DNA of 64,000 nucleotides from Parvimonas micra (GCF_037482165.1 NZ_CP148048.1:806001-870000), one strand, 5' to 3'. Shown: positions 17,953 to 27,849, numbered from the stretch's first letter. Numbers and translations: made by a program. Notes: generated by a model not told the origin, from the sequence alone.

Positions 17953-18378
17953 TTATAATAATTCAATTTTATGTGACTGTTTTATATTCTTATCTACTGC
18001 TATATTTACGGTACATATTTTATTTGCAAGATCAATTACCTTATCAATTTTATCAATACTTGCATCAGTTTTTAAAGAATACTTTGTCCTTATTTCTGAA
18101 TACTCTTGATTTTTAAATGGAGTTTCTCCTATATTATCAGTACTTAAAACGTCAGCTTCAACTTCAATATTTAATTCTTCAAATTTTATTTTATAATATT
18201 TTGCAGATTTAATAAAAGTTAAAACTTTACATCCAGCAAGAGCTCCCATGAACATAGCTCCTGGTGACATATATCCAGAATTTACTTCCTTACATTTTAA
18301 ACTATGTGTTATTATTTCTTGTCCATTACTGGATAAAATCATATCTCCATTTTTTTCTAATCTTATATTACAAATCAT
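17953..18378 (-). CDS. OsmC/Ohr family protein
   Basis: Small thiol peroxidase-type protein of 141 residues that may reduce organic hydroperoxides. The two family cysteines are visible: one in LAGCKVLT (about residue 50) and one in NKICTVNIA (about 122). The MSPGAMFMGALAGC segment is typical. It begins two bases after the DUF819 stop codon and shares its transcript. The link between the two functions is not obvious. Confidence 0.87.
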   Translation of the reverse strand: MICNIRLEKNGDMILSSNGQEIITHSLKCKEVNSGYMSPGAMFMGALAGCKVLTFIKSAKYYKIKFEELNIEVEADVLSTDNIGETPFKNQEYSEIRTKYSLKTDASIDKIDKVIDLANKICTVNIAVDKNIKQSHKIELL

Positions 18379-18380
18379 AG

Positions 18381-19646
18381 CTAAAATAACTTCAATATAT
18401 TACCGATAAATACACCGTAATAATTACCAATAACATATCCTAAAATACCAACTAACATTGCAGGAACAACTAATTGATTCCAACCTCTAGCAATAGCTAA
18501 CGCTGCAGCAGTTGTTGGACCCCCAATATTAGCATTTGAAGCTATACATACTTCTTCAATTGAATATTTGAAAATCTTACCGAAAATAAATGAAACAATC
18601 ATGTTTATTACAACGATAAGTACACAAAATACTAATAACCATGGTGCTTTCTTTAATATTATCTCAATAGATGCAGGTGCTCCAATGGCGCCAAAGAAAA
18701 TATGAATTAAAAATGTACCTATTTCTTCTGCACCTGAAACTTTTGCTAAAATTTTTGTATAAGTTGCTAAAATAACAGTTATTGTAGTCATTAATAAATA
18801 TTTACTACCAACTAGTCCGAAGAATAAATCAACAAGAAATCTTAACGCAGTTCCCATATTGTCAGTATTAGGTTTAAATCCTGAAATATAAGTGCCTAAT
18901 TCTGTAGATACCGCAACAATTACAAAAGAGAATGAAATAACTTTTGCTACATCTAATAGAGAAACATCTTTCTTTGCCCAGAATTGTGCAGCTTTATTTT
19001 CTCCAACTGAACCTAACTTTTCCATTTCATCTTCATAAGGATGACTATAATGTTTTCTAAAGAATTTCATCGTAGGTATAATAGTTAAACTTACAAAATA
19101 AATTCCCATAAATAAGTTATCAGCTACTACAGCAGAACCAACTAATCCTTTATCATCCAAAGGAAATGCATCAGCCATTGCAGTTAAGTTCATACTACCC
19201 CCAGTATAAGTTCCAACCATCATTGCACTTAATTTATAAAGTTCTGGAATAAAATTCTTTAATAAGAAAAATGCTACGAATGCACCTAAAATTGTACCTA
19301 AACCACTTAATAAATAAATTCCAATAAGCCTTCCGGATTCTTTCCAAACCTTTTTTAAGTCAGCCTTAAAAAGTAACATAGGAATTGCAAGAGGAACTAC
19401 CCAACCCCATACTATATCATATGCTTTTGTATCTTCAGCAGGGATAATCCTAAAATTTGATAAAACCATGGTGAAAGCTAGTGCAAGAATACATCCTGTA
19501 ATTTTCCCAGCCCAACTATAAGTTTGTTCTAAGTAAATACTAAATGCAGCTATAGCACATAAAATAGCTAGTAATACCAAAGTATTATCTACCTTAATAA
19601 GTGACCAATATTTCTGTTTTGCCACTTCTTGAGCAAAATATAACAT
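18381..19646 (-). CDS. DUF819 family (YjcL-like) membrane protein
   Basis: The 421-residue integral membrane protein has about ten spans with an internal repeat. Motifs of the family include TGGSMNLTAMADAF in the first half and SNANIGGPTTAAALA in the second. The family is thought to hold transporters, possibly for small anions or amino acids, but no substrate is established. It is first in a two-gene operon with osmC and is driven by a perfect consensus promoter that overlaps the end of the upstream methyltransferase gene. Confidence 0.88.
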   Translation of the reverse strand: MLYFAQEVAKQKYWSLIKVDNTLVLLAILCAIAAFSIYLEQTYSWAGKITGCILALAFTMVLSNFRIIPAEDTKAYDIVWGWVVPLAIPMLLFKADLKKVWKESGRLIGIYLLSGLGTILGAFVAFFLLKNFIPELYKLSAMMVGTYTGGSMNLTAMADAFPLDDKGLVGSAVVADNLFMGIYFVSLTIIPTMKFFRKHYSHPYEDEMEKLGSVGENKAAQFWAKKDVSLLDVAKVISFSFVIVAVSTELGTYISGFKPNTDNMGTALRFLVDLFFGLVGSKYLLMTTITVILATYTKILAKVSGAEEIGTFLIHIFFGAIGAPASIEIILKKAPWLLVFCVLIVVINMIVSFIFGKIFKYSIEEVCIASNANIGGPTTAAALAIARGWNQLVVPAMLVGILGYVIGNYYGVFIGNILKLF

Positions 19647-19693
19647 AAAAATACCTCCTTTAAAAATATGTAATGCTTTTCACATCATAATTT

Positions 19694-19722
19694 ATTATAT
19701 ACTCACTCTTTAAATTTGTCAA
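19694..19722 (-). promoter_or_regulatory. Consensus sigma-A promoter for DUF819-osmC
   Basis: On the minus strand TTGACA, 17 bases, TATAAT: a perfect match in both boxes and spacing, about 48 bases ahead of the DUF819 start. No terminator separates it from the methyltransferase gene that ends at 19725. Confidence 0.88.
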
Positions 19723-19724
19723 AC

Positions 19725-20456
19725 TTATATTTTTAAAACATATAGTGTTCTAAATGCCTTATCTGTCTTATTCTTAAAATTTTCAAAATCAATAATTTCT
19801 ATAATTTGAAAATTATTCTTTTTTATTACATTTAAAATATCATTTTCAGAATATATATATTGTCTTTGTATTTCTTTAATTTTTTCATATGTGCCATTCT
19901 CAGTCTTTAAGAAAAAATCAATATCAAAATCTATATATTTATTATGAAGATAATTTCTCCAAACATAAAATAGTTCATCTTCTTCATCTACAAAAATATT
20001 ATTTCCTAAATATTCTCTTAGTTTATACTCAGAGTTTATATCAAACATTAAAATTGAGTTTTCATCCATTTGATTTTTACAATTATTTAAAAACATATCA
20101 ATTTCCTTTATATTTTTTAAATAGTTTAAAACATCAAAAAAACAACATATTAAGTTATATTTCCTATTAGAATAAAAAGTTCTAATATCTCCTTTTAAGA
20201 TATTAATATTATCATAAAGTATCAATTTATTATAAGCAATGGATAACATATTGTCAGAAATATCAAAACCATCAACATAAATTCCTCTTTTCAAAAATTG
20301 TTCTGTTAAATTTCCACTACCCATTCCACATTCTAAAATATTTCTTACTTCCACATTATTATTTATACAAATTTGTATAACATTAGAGGCAAGTAAATCA
20401 TAATCTACTTGCCTTTTCATTAATTCATCATAAATATAAGAAAATTTATCGTACAT
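19725..20456 (-). CDS. Class I SAM-dependent methyltransferase
   Basis: The 243-residue cytoplasmic protein has the SAM-binding motif ILECGMGSGNLTE (about residues 35-47), then the acidic motif GFDISDNML and NILKGDIR. The target is unknown; it resembles the YodH/Methyltransf_25 group. The ATG giving MYDKFSYIYDELM lies one base after the hpt stop and has GAGG at good spacing inside the end of hpt. The longer ORF, which adds 23 hydrophobic residues, would overlap hpt and is unlikely. Confidence 0.85.
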   Translation of the reverse strand: MYDKFSYIYDELMKRQVDYDLLASNVIQICINNNVEVRNILECGMGSGNLTEQFLKRGIYVDGFDISDNMLSIAYNKLILYDNINILKGDIRTFYSNRKYNLICCFFDVLNYLKNIKEIDMFLNNCKNQMDENSILMFDINSEYKLREYLGNNIFVDEEDELFYVWRNYLHNKYIDFDIDFFLKTENGTYEKIKEIQRQYIYSENDILNVIKKNNFQIIEIIDFENFKNKTDKAFRTLYVLKI

Positions 20457-20457
20457 A

Positions 20458-20979
20458 TTAGTCCTCATACGAAAAAATATAAGGAATATTTCTATATTTA
20501 TTACCATAGTTAAGTCCATATCCAACTATAAACCAATCTTCAATTTCAAAACCAAAATAATCAGGAACTATATCAACTTCTCTTCTACAAGGTTTATCAA
20601 GCATAACACATGTTTTAATACTTTTTGGATTTTTATTTAAGAGATATTCTTTAATATTTTTTAGAGTATTTCCTGAATCCATAATATCATCTACTATTAG
20701 CACATCTTTCCCTTCAATATCTTCTCTAAGATCAGAAATAATATTAACTTTACCAGTTGAAATTTCAGAATGTTCATAAGATGATGTTGTAATAAAATCT
20801 ACAACTATAGGTTCATTTATCTCTCTAACTAAATCTGCAAGAAAAACAAAACTACCTCTCAAAAGGCCAATAGCAACTAAGTTTTTACCAACATAGTCTT
20901 TTGAAATTTGTTTTCCAAGTTCTTTTACTCTATTGGAAATTTCTTCTCTTGTAAATCTAGTAACCTCTCTTTTGTTCAT
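20458..20979 (-). CDS. hpt: Hypoxanthine-guanine phosphoribosyltransferase
   Basis: Salvages hypoxanthine and guanine with PRPP. The 173-residue protein has the PRPP loop VLIVDDIMDSGNT, GLLRGSFVFLADL in the first half and the base-binding tail DWFIVGYGLNYGNKYRN. The ATG follows AAGGAGGA by eight bases; a TTG one codon earlier is less well spaced. It overlaps the small membrane protein gene upstream. The window also holds guaA and a nucleoside importer. Confidence 0.95.
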   Translation of the reverse strand: MNKREVTRFTREEISNRVKELGKQISKDYVGKNLVAIGLLRGSFVFLADLVREINEPIVVDFITTSSYEHSEISTGKVNIISDLREDIEGKDVLIVDDIMDSGNTLKNIKEYLLNKNPKSIKTCVMLDKPCRREVDIVPDYFGFEIEDWFIVGYGLNYGNKYRNIPYIFSYED

Positions 20980-21157
20980 CAAAATAGTCCTCCTTCGCTA
21001 CTTTTTTACTATTTTTATTTTTTTCAAATTCAATTCTTTTCTTTTCAGAGTCTTTAATTTCCTTTAAAATCATTAATATTTTATTCAAAGTATATTGAAT
21101 ACTAACAAGTATTATAATCAAAAAAGTCATAAATATAACATTAAAATCTATATTCAT
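20957..21157 (-). CDS. Small single-span membrane protein, unknown function
   Basis: The 66-residue protein has one N-terminal membrane helix (about 6-27) followed by a highly charged Lys/Glu/Asp tail that may form a coiled coil. It has a good ribosome-binding site (AGGTGATTTT). It sits ten bases after valS and overlaps the start of hpt by 23 bases, so it is part of the valS-hpt-methyltransferase transcript. No family was recognised. Confidence 0.65.
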   Translation of the reverse strand: MNIDFNVIFMTFLIIILVSIQYTLNKILMILKEIKDSEKKRIEFEKNKNSKKVAKEDYFDEQKRGY

Positions 21158-21167
21158 ATAAAATCAC

Positions 21168-23795
21168 CTAATTATTTTTTATTTTCTCAATGCTTGATAT
21201 AATTTCATCATAGATATTTTGATATTTCTTTAATTTTTCTCTTTCCTCATTAACAACTTTTTCAGGAGCATTATTTACAAACTTTTCGTTTGAAAGTTTA
21301 GAAGATGCCCTTTTTATTTCTGATTCATATTTCTGTAAATCAGTATTTAATTTTTCCAATTCCTTCTTATAATCTACAAGCCCATCTAAAGGAATATAAA
21401 TTTTTTGATTATTACAGATAACAACCATAGAATTAGAAATTTCTTCATCTTTATCCATAACTATTACTCTAGAACATGATGCCAAAAATCTGTATAAATG
21501 TTCTAATGATGAAGTATAAACTTTTGTAATTTCACTATTTGAAACAAAATATAATTCAGATTTCTTTGAAGGCGGAATATTCTTTTCACTTCTCTTATTT
21601 CTAATAGCAGTAATAGTTTCAATTAAGTTTTCAACTTCACCTTCTTCTTCTATAAACATACTACTCTCATCATATTCAGGAAAACTTGAATTAATAAGCT
21701 TTTCATTAATGCTAGGCATAAAAGAATAAATTTCTTCTGTTATAAAAGGCATAAAAGGATGTAATAATTTTAGAATATTATTTAAAACATAAATTAAAAC
21801 AGACTTAGCAACTAATTTTTTCTCAACATTATCTCCATACAATCTTGTTTTAGAAAACTCAATATACCAATCACAAAATTCATTCCATATAAAGTCATAA
21901 ATTTTTGCTGAAGCTAACCCAAATTCAAATTTTGATAGATTTTCTGTTAATTCTTTAATTGTTCTATTTAATCTTGTTAAAATCCACTTATCTTCAATTT
22001 CTATCTTACTTAAATCAACATCATATTTCTCTTCATCATTTAAATTCATAAGTACAAATCTTGATGCATTCCAAAGTTTGTTTGCAAAATTTCTGTTGGA
22101 TTCTACTCTTTTTTCATAAAATCTCATGTCATTTCCAGGAGTATTTCCTCCAACTAATGTAAATCTTAATGCATCTGCACCATATTTATCTATTATTTCA
22201 ATCGGATCAATTCCATTTCCTAAAGATTTACTCATCTTTCTTCCAAGTTCATCTCTAATCAATCCTGTAAAATAGACATCTTTAAAGGGAATTTCATTTA
22301 GATTATATAAACTTGAAAAAACCATTCTAATAACCCAGAAAAATAAAATATCATAACCTGTAACTAAAGTATTAGTTGGAAAAAAGTATTTTAAATCTTC
22401 CGTTTTATCAGGCCAACCTAATGTTGAAAATGGCCATAATGCAGAAGAAAACCAAGTATCTAAAGTATCCTCATCTCTAATAAATGTTTTTCCTTCTTCT
22501 TTTGGTTCTTTTTTACTTACAACAACTTCTCCTGTTTCTTTACAATAATAAACAGGAAGTCTATGTCCCCACCATAATTGACGAGAAATACACCAATCTT
22601 TAATATTATCTAACCAATTTATATAAACTTTTCCAAATCTCTCTGGAATAATGTTTAACTTTCCATCTAAATAAGCTTGCTTAGCAGGTTTTGCTAATTC
22701 TTCCATTCTAACGAACCATTGTTTTGATATAATTGCTTCAATAATCGTCTTACATCTCTCGCAATGTCCTACAGCATGATTATGTGGTTCAATTTTAATC
22801 AAATATCCATTTTCTTTAAGTTCTTTTACTATTTCTTTCCTTGCAACTTCTCTTTCTAATCCAGAAAATTTTCCGAATCCTTTAGCAATTTTGCCATCAT
22901 AATCCATAATAAGCTTTTGTCCTAAATTATGTCTACTTCCAACTTCAAAGTCATTCGGATCGTGTGATGGTGTAATCTTAACACAACCTGTACCAAATTC
23001 CATATCAACATAATCATCTGCTATAATAGGAATTTCAATATTTAAAATAGGTAAAATTAAAGTCTTTCCTACCTTATCTTTATATCTCTCATCATCTGGA
23101 TGTACTGCAACAGCTAGGTCACCAAGCATTGTTTCAGGTCTTGTTGTTGCAATTGTTAAATACTCTTCACTATCTTTAAAAAAGTATTTAATATGGTAAA
23201 AATTTCCATCTTCATCATTATGTTCAACTTCAGCATCAGAAATAGCAGTACCACAATTACAACACCAGTTTACAATTCTGTCTCCTCTATAAATTAATCC
23301 ATCATTGTACATTTTTATGAAAACTTCTTCTACTGCCTTAGAAAGATTATCATCTAAAGTAAATGCATCTCTTGACCAATCACAAGAAACACCTAGTGTT
23401 TTTAATTGATTTTTAATGTTTCCTCCATATTTTTCAGTCCAGTCCCATGCTTCTTTTAAAAAACCGTCTCTTCCAAGTTTTTCTTTAGAATTACCTTCTT
23501 TCTTTATTTTTTCAACAACTTTTGCCTCTGTTGATATTGATGCATGGTCAGTTCCTGGAACCCAAAGAGCCTCATAACCACTCATTCTTTTCCAACGAAT
23601 TAAAATATCTTGAATAGTATTATTAAGAGCATGGCCTAAATGTAAATTACCTGTTACATTAGGTGGCGGCATTACAATAGTATATGGTTTTTTATCTGTA
23701 TTTATATGTGCAACAAAATCTTGATCTTCTAACCAACTATTATATATTTTATTTTCAAAGTCTTTTGGATTATAAGTCTTTTCTAAATTTTTCAT
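21168..23795 (-). CDS. valS: Valyl-tRNA synthetase
   Basis: Charges tRNA-Val. The 875-residue protein has the class I signatures PPNVTGNLHLGHAL near residue 41 and KMSKSLGNG near 520. The CP1 editing domain lies between them, followed by an anticodon-binding domain and a C-terminal coiled-coil arm (about 805-875) typical of ValRS. Expression is controlled by the T-box leader just upstream. It heads a short operon with a small membrane protein, hpt and a methyltransferase. Confidence 0.97.
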   Translation of the reverse strand: MKNLEKTYNPKDFENKIYNSWLEDQDFVAHINTDKKPYTIVMPPPNVTGNLHLGHALNNTIQDILIRWKRMSGYEALWVPGTDHASISTEAKVVEKIKKEGNSKEKLGRDGFLKEAWDWTEKYGGNIKNQLKTLGVSCDWSRDAFTLDDNLSKAVEEVFIKMYNDGLIYRGDRIVNWCCNCGTAISDAEVEHNDEDGNFYHIKYFFKDSEEYLTIATTRPETMLGDLAVAVHPDDERYKDKVGKTLILPILNIEIPIIADDYVDMEFGTGCVKITPSHDPNDFEVGSRHNLGQKLIMDYDGKIAKGFGKFSGLEREVARKEIVKELKENGYLIKIEPHNHAVGHCERCKTIIEAIISKQWFVRMEELAKPAKQAYLDGKLNIIPERFGKVYINWLDNIKDWCISRQLWWGHRLPVYYCKETGEVVVSKKEPKEEGKTFIRDEDTLDTWFSSALWPFSTLGWPDKTEDLKYFFPTNTLVTGYDILFFWVIRMVFSSLYNLNEIPFKDVYFTGLIRDELGRKMSKSLGNGIDPIEIIDKYGADALRFTLVGGNTPGNDMRFYEKRVESNRNFANKLWNASRFVLMNLNDEEKYDVDLSKIEIEDKWILTRLNRTIKELTENLSKFEFGLASAKIYDFIWNEFCDWYIEFSKTRLYGDNVEKKLVAKSVLIYVLNNILKLLHPFMPFITEEIYSFMPSINEKLINSSFPEYDESSMFIEEEGEVENLIETITAIRNKRSEKNIPPSKKSELYFVSNSEITKVYTSSLEHLYRFLASCSRVIVMDKDEEISNSMVVICNNQKIYIPLDGLVDYKKELEKLNTDLQKYESEIKRASSKLSNEKFVNNAPEKVVNEEREKLKKYQNIYDEIISSIEKIKNN

Positions 23796-23937
23796 AAAAC
23801 CTCCTCATATAAAATAAAATATTCATATTATCCAAATAATAAATTAAGCACTTTTACTTGCTGTAATATTATAATTTATATAATTATAATATTACTACTT
23901 TGAATTGTAACATATTGTTATAATATCACAATAAAAA

Positions 23938-24156
23938 AACTTCATCCCGTATATAGGACGAAGTTATCGCGGTACCACCTAATTTTCATAAAAAATGACT
24001 CTCTAAATTTATAACGTAATTACCCGTTTTTCAAAGCTAAAAAGCTACCTTCACAAAAAATGAATTAAATTTTTACACCGAACAAATTCTCTCTGAAAAT
24101 TCTTTTTATGTTACTCCTCTTTTATATGCCTATATTTAATTTTTAGATAAAAATAT
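23938..24156 (-). ncRNA. T-box riboswitch leader of valS
   Basis: The minus strand carries the T-box core AGGTGGTACCGCG (23980-23968), directly followed by a terminator stem AACTTCGTCC / GGATGAAGTT and seven T (to 23938). An AGAGAG box upstream fits stem I, and GGTAGC further on is a candidate specifier region containing a GUA valine codon. Uncharged tRNA-Val should pair with the T-box bases and prevent termination. About 140 bases separate the terminator from the valS ATG. Stem I details and the specifier were judged by eye only. Confidence 0.93.
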
Positions 24157-24163
24157 TAGATAT

Positions 24164-24192
24164 ATTATAACACGAAAAATATTAAATTTCAA
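24164..24192 (-). promoter_or_regulatory. Promoter of the valS T-box leader
   Basis: On the minus strand TTGAAA, 17 bases, TATAAT. Transcription would start at about 24156, which gives the expected T-box leader length. The stretch 24193-24332 upstream is AT-rich, with three near-copies of TTTATAAAAATTTA, and shows no gene. Confidence 0.82.
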
Positions 24193-24332
24193 TAAAAATT
24201 AAGAATTTTATTTATACTTTCTTACCATTATATGTCCCCTAAATTTATTAATAGGATTTTTACCTTCAAATCTAATTAACATATAGTATATTTATAAAAA
24301 TTTATATTTATAAAAATTTAATTTTTATAAAT

Positions 24333-24361
24333 AAAAAAAAGGCCGAAAACTAATTTCGGCC
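24333..24361 (-). terminator. Terminator after peroxiredoxin
   Basis: GGCCGAAA and TTTCGGCC pair around a short loop, followed by eight T on the minus strand, immediately after the peroxiredoxin stop. This is a strong terminator. Confidence 0.93.
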
Positions 24362-24375
24362 AATTTATTATTAAA

Positions 24376-24939
24376 TTAAATTTTACCAACTAAATCTAAT
24401 CCTGGAGTTAAAGTTTCATCGCCTGGTTCCCATCTTGCTGGACATACCTTATCTCCATGTTTAGCTACAAATTGTGCAGCTTGAACTTTTCTTAACAATT
24501 CTTTAGCGTTTCTTCCAATTCCATTAGCGTTTACTTCATAAAGAACTATTTCACCTTGAGGATTTACAACGAAAGTTCCTCTTAAAGCTTGTCCTTCGCC
24601 TTCAATTAATACGCCAAATTGTTCTGAAAGAGAAAGAGCTCTGTCTGAAATCATTGGATATTGAATCTTTCTGATTGTTTCAGAAGCATCCCACCAAGCT
24701 TTATGAACAAATTCAGAATCTGTAGATACTGAATAAATTTCGCAACCTATTGCTTTGAATTTATCATAACTTAAAGCTAAATCTTCTAATTCAGTTGGAC
24801 ACACAAATGTAAAATCTCCTGGATAAAAGAAGAAAACACTCCATTTACCTTCTAAATCTTTGTTTGATACTGTGATTAAATCCCCGTCATAATATGCAGG
24901 AACTTCAAATTCTTCAATTTTTTTTCCAATTAAACTCAT
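24376..24939 (-). CDS. AhpC/Prx1-type 2-Cys peroxiredoxin
   Basis: Reduces hydrogen peroxide and alkyl hydroperoxides, using thiol electrons from an AhpF- or thioredoxin-type reductase. The 187-residue protein has the peroxidatic Cys47 in FYPGDFTFVCPTE and the resolving Cys166 in KVCPARW, both in standard positions. I chose the ATG giving MSLIGKK because GGAGG lies just upstream; the ORF runs 14 codons further. No ahpF follows. TrxB of the neighbouring grd operon is a possible electron donor. Both cysteines are ordinary Cys, not Sec. Confidence 0.95.
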   Translation of the reverse strand: MSLIGKKIEEFEVPAYYDGDLITVSNKDLEGKWSVFFFYPGDFTFVCPTELEDLALSYDKFKAIGCEIYSVSTDSEFVHKAWWDASETIRKIQYPMISDRALSLSEQFGVLIEGEGQALRGTFVVNPQGEIVLYEVNANGIGRNAKELLRKVQAAQFVAKHGDKVCPARWEPGDETLTPGLDLVGKI

Positions 24940-24981
24940 ACTAATACCTCCTATATTCGCCTTTTTTACTAAGACATTCAT

Positions 24982-25011
24982 ATTATACCACTTTTCTATT
25001 CATTCAAACAA
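24982..25011 (-). promoter_or_regulatory. Probable peroxiredoxin promoter
   Basis: A TATAAT lies at 24987-24982 on the minus strand, with TTGTTT 18 bases upstream next to the grdD terminator. The transcript would be separate from the grd operon. Confidence 0.5.
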
Positions 25012-25037
25012 AAAAGAGAGCAAAAAGCTCTCTTTAA
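25010..25037 (-). terminator. Terminator at the end of the grd operon
   Basis: AAAGAGAGC and GCTCTCTTT form a nine-base perfect stem with a T5 loop, followed by T-rich sequence, directly past the grdD stop. Confidence 0.92.
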
Positions 25038-25045
25038 ATTTATAA

Positions 25046-26206
25046 TTATGAAATATATCCTTCATTTGACAAGATTTCTTTAGATTTTTCTAGATTTGCA
25101 TCATTGACCATTACTACAGGTCCAGTACAACCCATTCCAGTTTTTGCAAATATATTATTTTTCCACAAAGCAACCTTAGCATCTTCAAGTTCAAGAATAT
25201 CAATTCCACCAATAGTTGCAGTAGCTTGTTCTTCTGCAGGACATTTAACTTCTTCTTCTGGTTCAGCTTTTTTTGCACCAGCAGAAGTAATCTTTTCTAA
25301 AATAGCTTTTAGACCAGCTTTATTAGCTTTTTCAAATTCTTTCTTTGAAACTTCTTTAATATTTCCTTTAACTAATTGTCCTGCATAAGTCATAGCATTT
25401 GCAATAACAGGGAATCCTGAAGCTCTTGATACTATAAGAACAAGTCTATCATATCCTTCACCAATTCCTGGTCCATAACCATAACCCATAGCTTCAAATC
25501 CACCACCAGTAGTGTATGATGAGAAAACTTTCATCAAAAGATTTCCAGTTAATGTATCATTTACCATTACATCTGGGACTCCTTGCAATAAGTCATTTCC
25601 TCTCATTAATACTCCACCATCAGCTCTGTTAGACTCAGCAAAGTTCATATCATAACCATTTTCTTTTAATTCTTTAAATGCTCTTTCAACAGAAACTGCA
25701 TTATCTACATTCAATATACCTACTGTAGGATTTTGAATACCTAATGCTTTTGCAACAATAACTCCATAGATACCATTTTTAACCATACCTTCTACTCTAT
25801 GTGCAGAAGATGTACCAGTAGTTGTCGCAATAATCATTTCCTTTGCAGCAGCTGGAGTAATAACTCTACCTACAGTAGAAACTCCAATTGGAAAACTATA
25901 ATGCATAGTTACACAACCATCAATTTCACCACTATCTAATAGTGATTCCATTTTTTTGTAACCTTCTTCTTCATTAGCAACAACATATTGCTTTAATGAA
26001 GTATTTACTTCTGGTCCAATAATGCAATATTCTACACTATTATCTCTTGATTGAGCAAGCTCAGCTCCTTTTACAACATTATCTAATCCATGTTCACTGC
26101 CTAAAGTTGTAACAGCAATCCTTGGTCTTATTCCAAACGCACCTGTTTCTAAACCAGTAGCAATTTCTTCAAAGACATTACCTATTACTTTTTTTATATC
26201 AGACAT
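25046..26206 (-). CDS. grdD: Glycine reductase complex protein C, alpha-type subunit GrdD
   Basis: With GrdC it forms protein C, which takes the carboxymethyl group from selenoprotein A and releases acetyl phosphate. The 386-residue protein resembles a PlsX/phosphotransacetylase-type fold, and its C-terminal motif KTGMGCTGPVV holds a Cys at about residue 360, matching the reactive Cys known for this subunit. The start codon giving MSDIKKVIG follows GAGGTG. It lies ten bases after grdC. Confidence 0.95.
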   Translation of the reverse strand: MSDIKKVIGNVFEEIATGLETGAFGIRPRIAVTTLGSEHGLDNVVKGAELAQSRDNSVEYCIIGPEVNTSLKQYVVANEEEGYKKMESLLDSGEIDGCVTMHYSFPIGVSTVGRVITPAAAKEMIIATTTGTSSAHRVEGMVKNGIYGVIVAKALGIQNPTVGILNVDNAVSVERAFKELKENGYDMNFAESNRADGGVLMRGNDLLQGVPDVMVNDTLTGNLLMKVFSSYTTGGGFEAMGYGYGPGIGEGYDRLVLIVSRASGFPVIANAMTYAGQLVKGNIKEVSKKEFEKANKAGLKAILEKITSAGAKKAEPEEEVKCPAEEQATATIGGIDILELEDAKVALWKNNIFAKTGMGCTGPVVMVNDANLEKSKEILSNEGYIS

Positions 26207-26216
26207 GAAATCACCT

Positions 26217-27758
26217 CTATTCTTCAATTAAAGAAGATGCAAAATTTCTCATTGCTTCAGCAACTAATTTCTTAACTTCTTCCTTAGAAACTCCAGAGTT
26301 GTCTTCTAATTTACCTGAATTTCTTTCTAAAACAATTGATACACCATCAAATAAGTTAGTCATTCTTCCTAAGAATAAAGAACCCTTACCAATAATCATA
26401 GCTCTATTTAATTCACCTGATGTTAAATCTTCACGGCAGAATCCTAAATAAGGTACTCCTGAAGGAATATGTCCTTGAGTTGGAGCCCATCCTTCCATAC
26501 CATGATCTTCAATAAAGCTAGCAATTTCAGCTTTTTCTAATTGTTTTTTCATTACTCCTAAAGCACCAATCATCTTGAAGTTAGCATTTGGAACATCTCC
26601 AGCTCCAGCAGGTTTAGTTATGTCAGGATTTTGCATTTCAGCTGAGTATTTATCAACATCTTTTACTGTTAAATTAGCTTTTTCCAATGGTGCAGTAACT
26701 AATGCTGACATAACGGCTTGTGGTGATGAACCAGTTCCTACTGTATGTCTACCAACTATGTCAGTTCTTAATACTGGGTTAACTCCATCATTTTCTGAAA
26801 TTAATGCAGCAAATCCACCAATACAATCTTCTAATATAGGTAATCCTTTCTTAAGGTGGTCTTTACCGTTCATTCCTAATTTAGCTGTACATCCACCTGC
26901 AACTATAACAACATTTTTGAAAGTTCCAGAATGAACATGAGATGATGCAGCAATTAAAGTATGAGTTGGAGCAGCACAGAATCCTCTTATATCAGAACCT
27001 GAAGCATTGTCAAATCCAGCTAATTCAGCTATAGATTTTGCAAAGTTACCACCACCTCTTTGGTTCATATCTCCACATGCTTCTTCTGAACATTCAATAA
27101 CATATTCTACATCATTAGGATCTAAATTATTCTTTGCAACTAAATGTAAAGCAGCTAACAATCCAGAAGCTTTTGTAACCAAATTTTCTAACATAACATG
27201 AGCTGATAAGTTAACATCAACATCATGAGCTCTAGTAACTACACCTACTAGTTTATCTTCAAAGTATAAACCTTCTGCATGATTATTCATATGTCCTTCA
27301 AGAACTGATTGATCAACACCTTCTTTTAATCTTGCAACTAATCCTTCGCTAATTAGTGGATGTTTTTCCAAATCAGCTTTAACAGATTCAGTAAACTCTT
27401 TGTTAAGATAAACTAAATCAAAGGCATCACAAATTTTCATAAGACCAACAAATTCATGTTCTGGCATTATTTCACCATATTTACCATCTCTTGGAGCTCC
27501 AGATAAATATTTATCTGCATCTGACCATGGTTGTGGCACAGCCTTTAAATCTTCTGGTCTTTTGTTTCCAATGTAAACTTGGTTTGGTAAATAATTTAAT
27601 ACTTCTTCATATTTTCTAATATGATTTGGTATTTCCTTTAAATATTCTGAATCAGGATTTAAAGCCTTTTCAGTAGTTTGAGTTGTTCCATTTTGAATTA
27701 TCATGTCTGGTGCATGAACTAATACGTAAGAAGTTCCTTTTAATACAGGAAAATTCAT
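26217..27758 (-). CDS. grdC: Glycine reductase complex protein C, beta-type subunit GrdC
   Basis: Ketoacyl-synthase-like partner of GrdD in protein C; together they make acetyl phosphate from the Se-carboxymethyl intermediate. The 513-residue length is typical. Thiolase/KAS III-type regions are seen, such as the EEACGDMNQRGGGN segment and the glycine-rich stretch around IRGFCAAP. The ATG giving MNFPVLKG follows GGAGG; the longer ORF (20 extra codons) has no such site. A terminator-like hairpin lies in the 131-base gap between grdB and this gene. Confidence 0.95.
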   Translation of the reverse strand: MNFPVLKGTSYVLVHAPDMIIQNGTTQTTEKALNPDSEYLKEIPNHIRKYEEVLNYLPNQVYIGNKRPEDLKAVPQPWSDADKYLSGAPRDGKYGEIMPEHEFVGLMKICDAFDLVYLNKEFTESVKADLEKHPLISEGLVARLKEGVDQSVLEGHMNNHAEGLYFEDKLVGVVTRAHDVDVNLSAHVMLENLVTKASGLLAALHLVAKNNLDPNDVEYVIECSEEACGDMNQRGGGNFAKSIAELAGFDNASGSDIRGFCAAPTHTLIAASSHVHSGTFKNVVIVAGGCTAKLGMNGKDHLKKGLPILEDCIGGFAALISENDGVNPVLRTDIVGRHTVGTGSSPQAVMSALVTAPLEKANLTVKDVDKYSAEMQNPDITKPAGAGDVPNANFKMIGALGVMKKQLEKAEIASFIEDHGMEGWAPTQGHIPSGVPYLGFCREDLTSGELNRAMIIGKGSLFLGRMTNLFDGVSIVLERNSGKLEDNSGVSKEEVKKLVAEAMRNFASSLIEE

Positions 27759-27849
27759 CTTAATTACCTCCTTTAATATAAAAAACAGATAGCATAGTAT
27801 GTATTGCATATAAGCCAACTACCCTCATCTAATAGAATACCATTAAATT

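Noticed and set aside
20457-20525. Methyltransferase starting 23 codons upstream
   Set aside because: The extra part overlaps the end of hpt, has no ribosome-binding site and gives an unlikely hydrophobic leader.
26575-26934. 119-codon plus-strand ORF inside grdC
   Set aside because: Antisense shadow of a conserved coding gene, without start signals.
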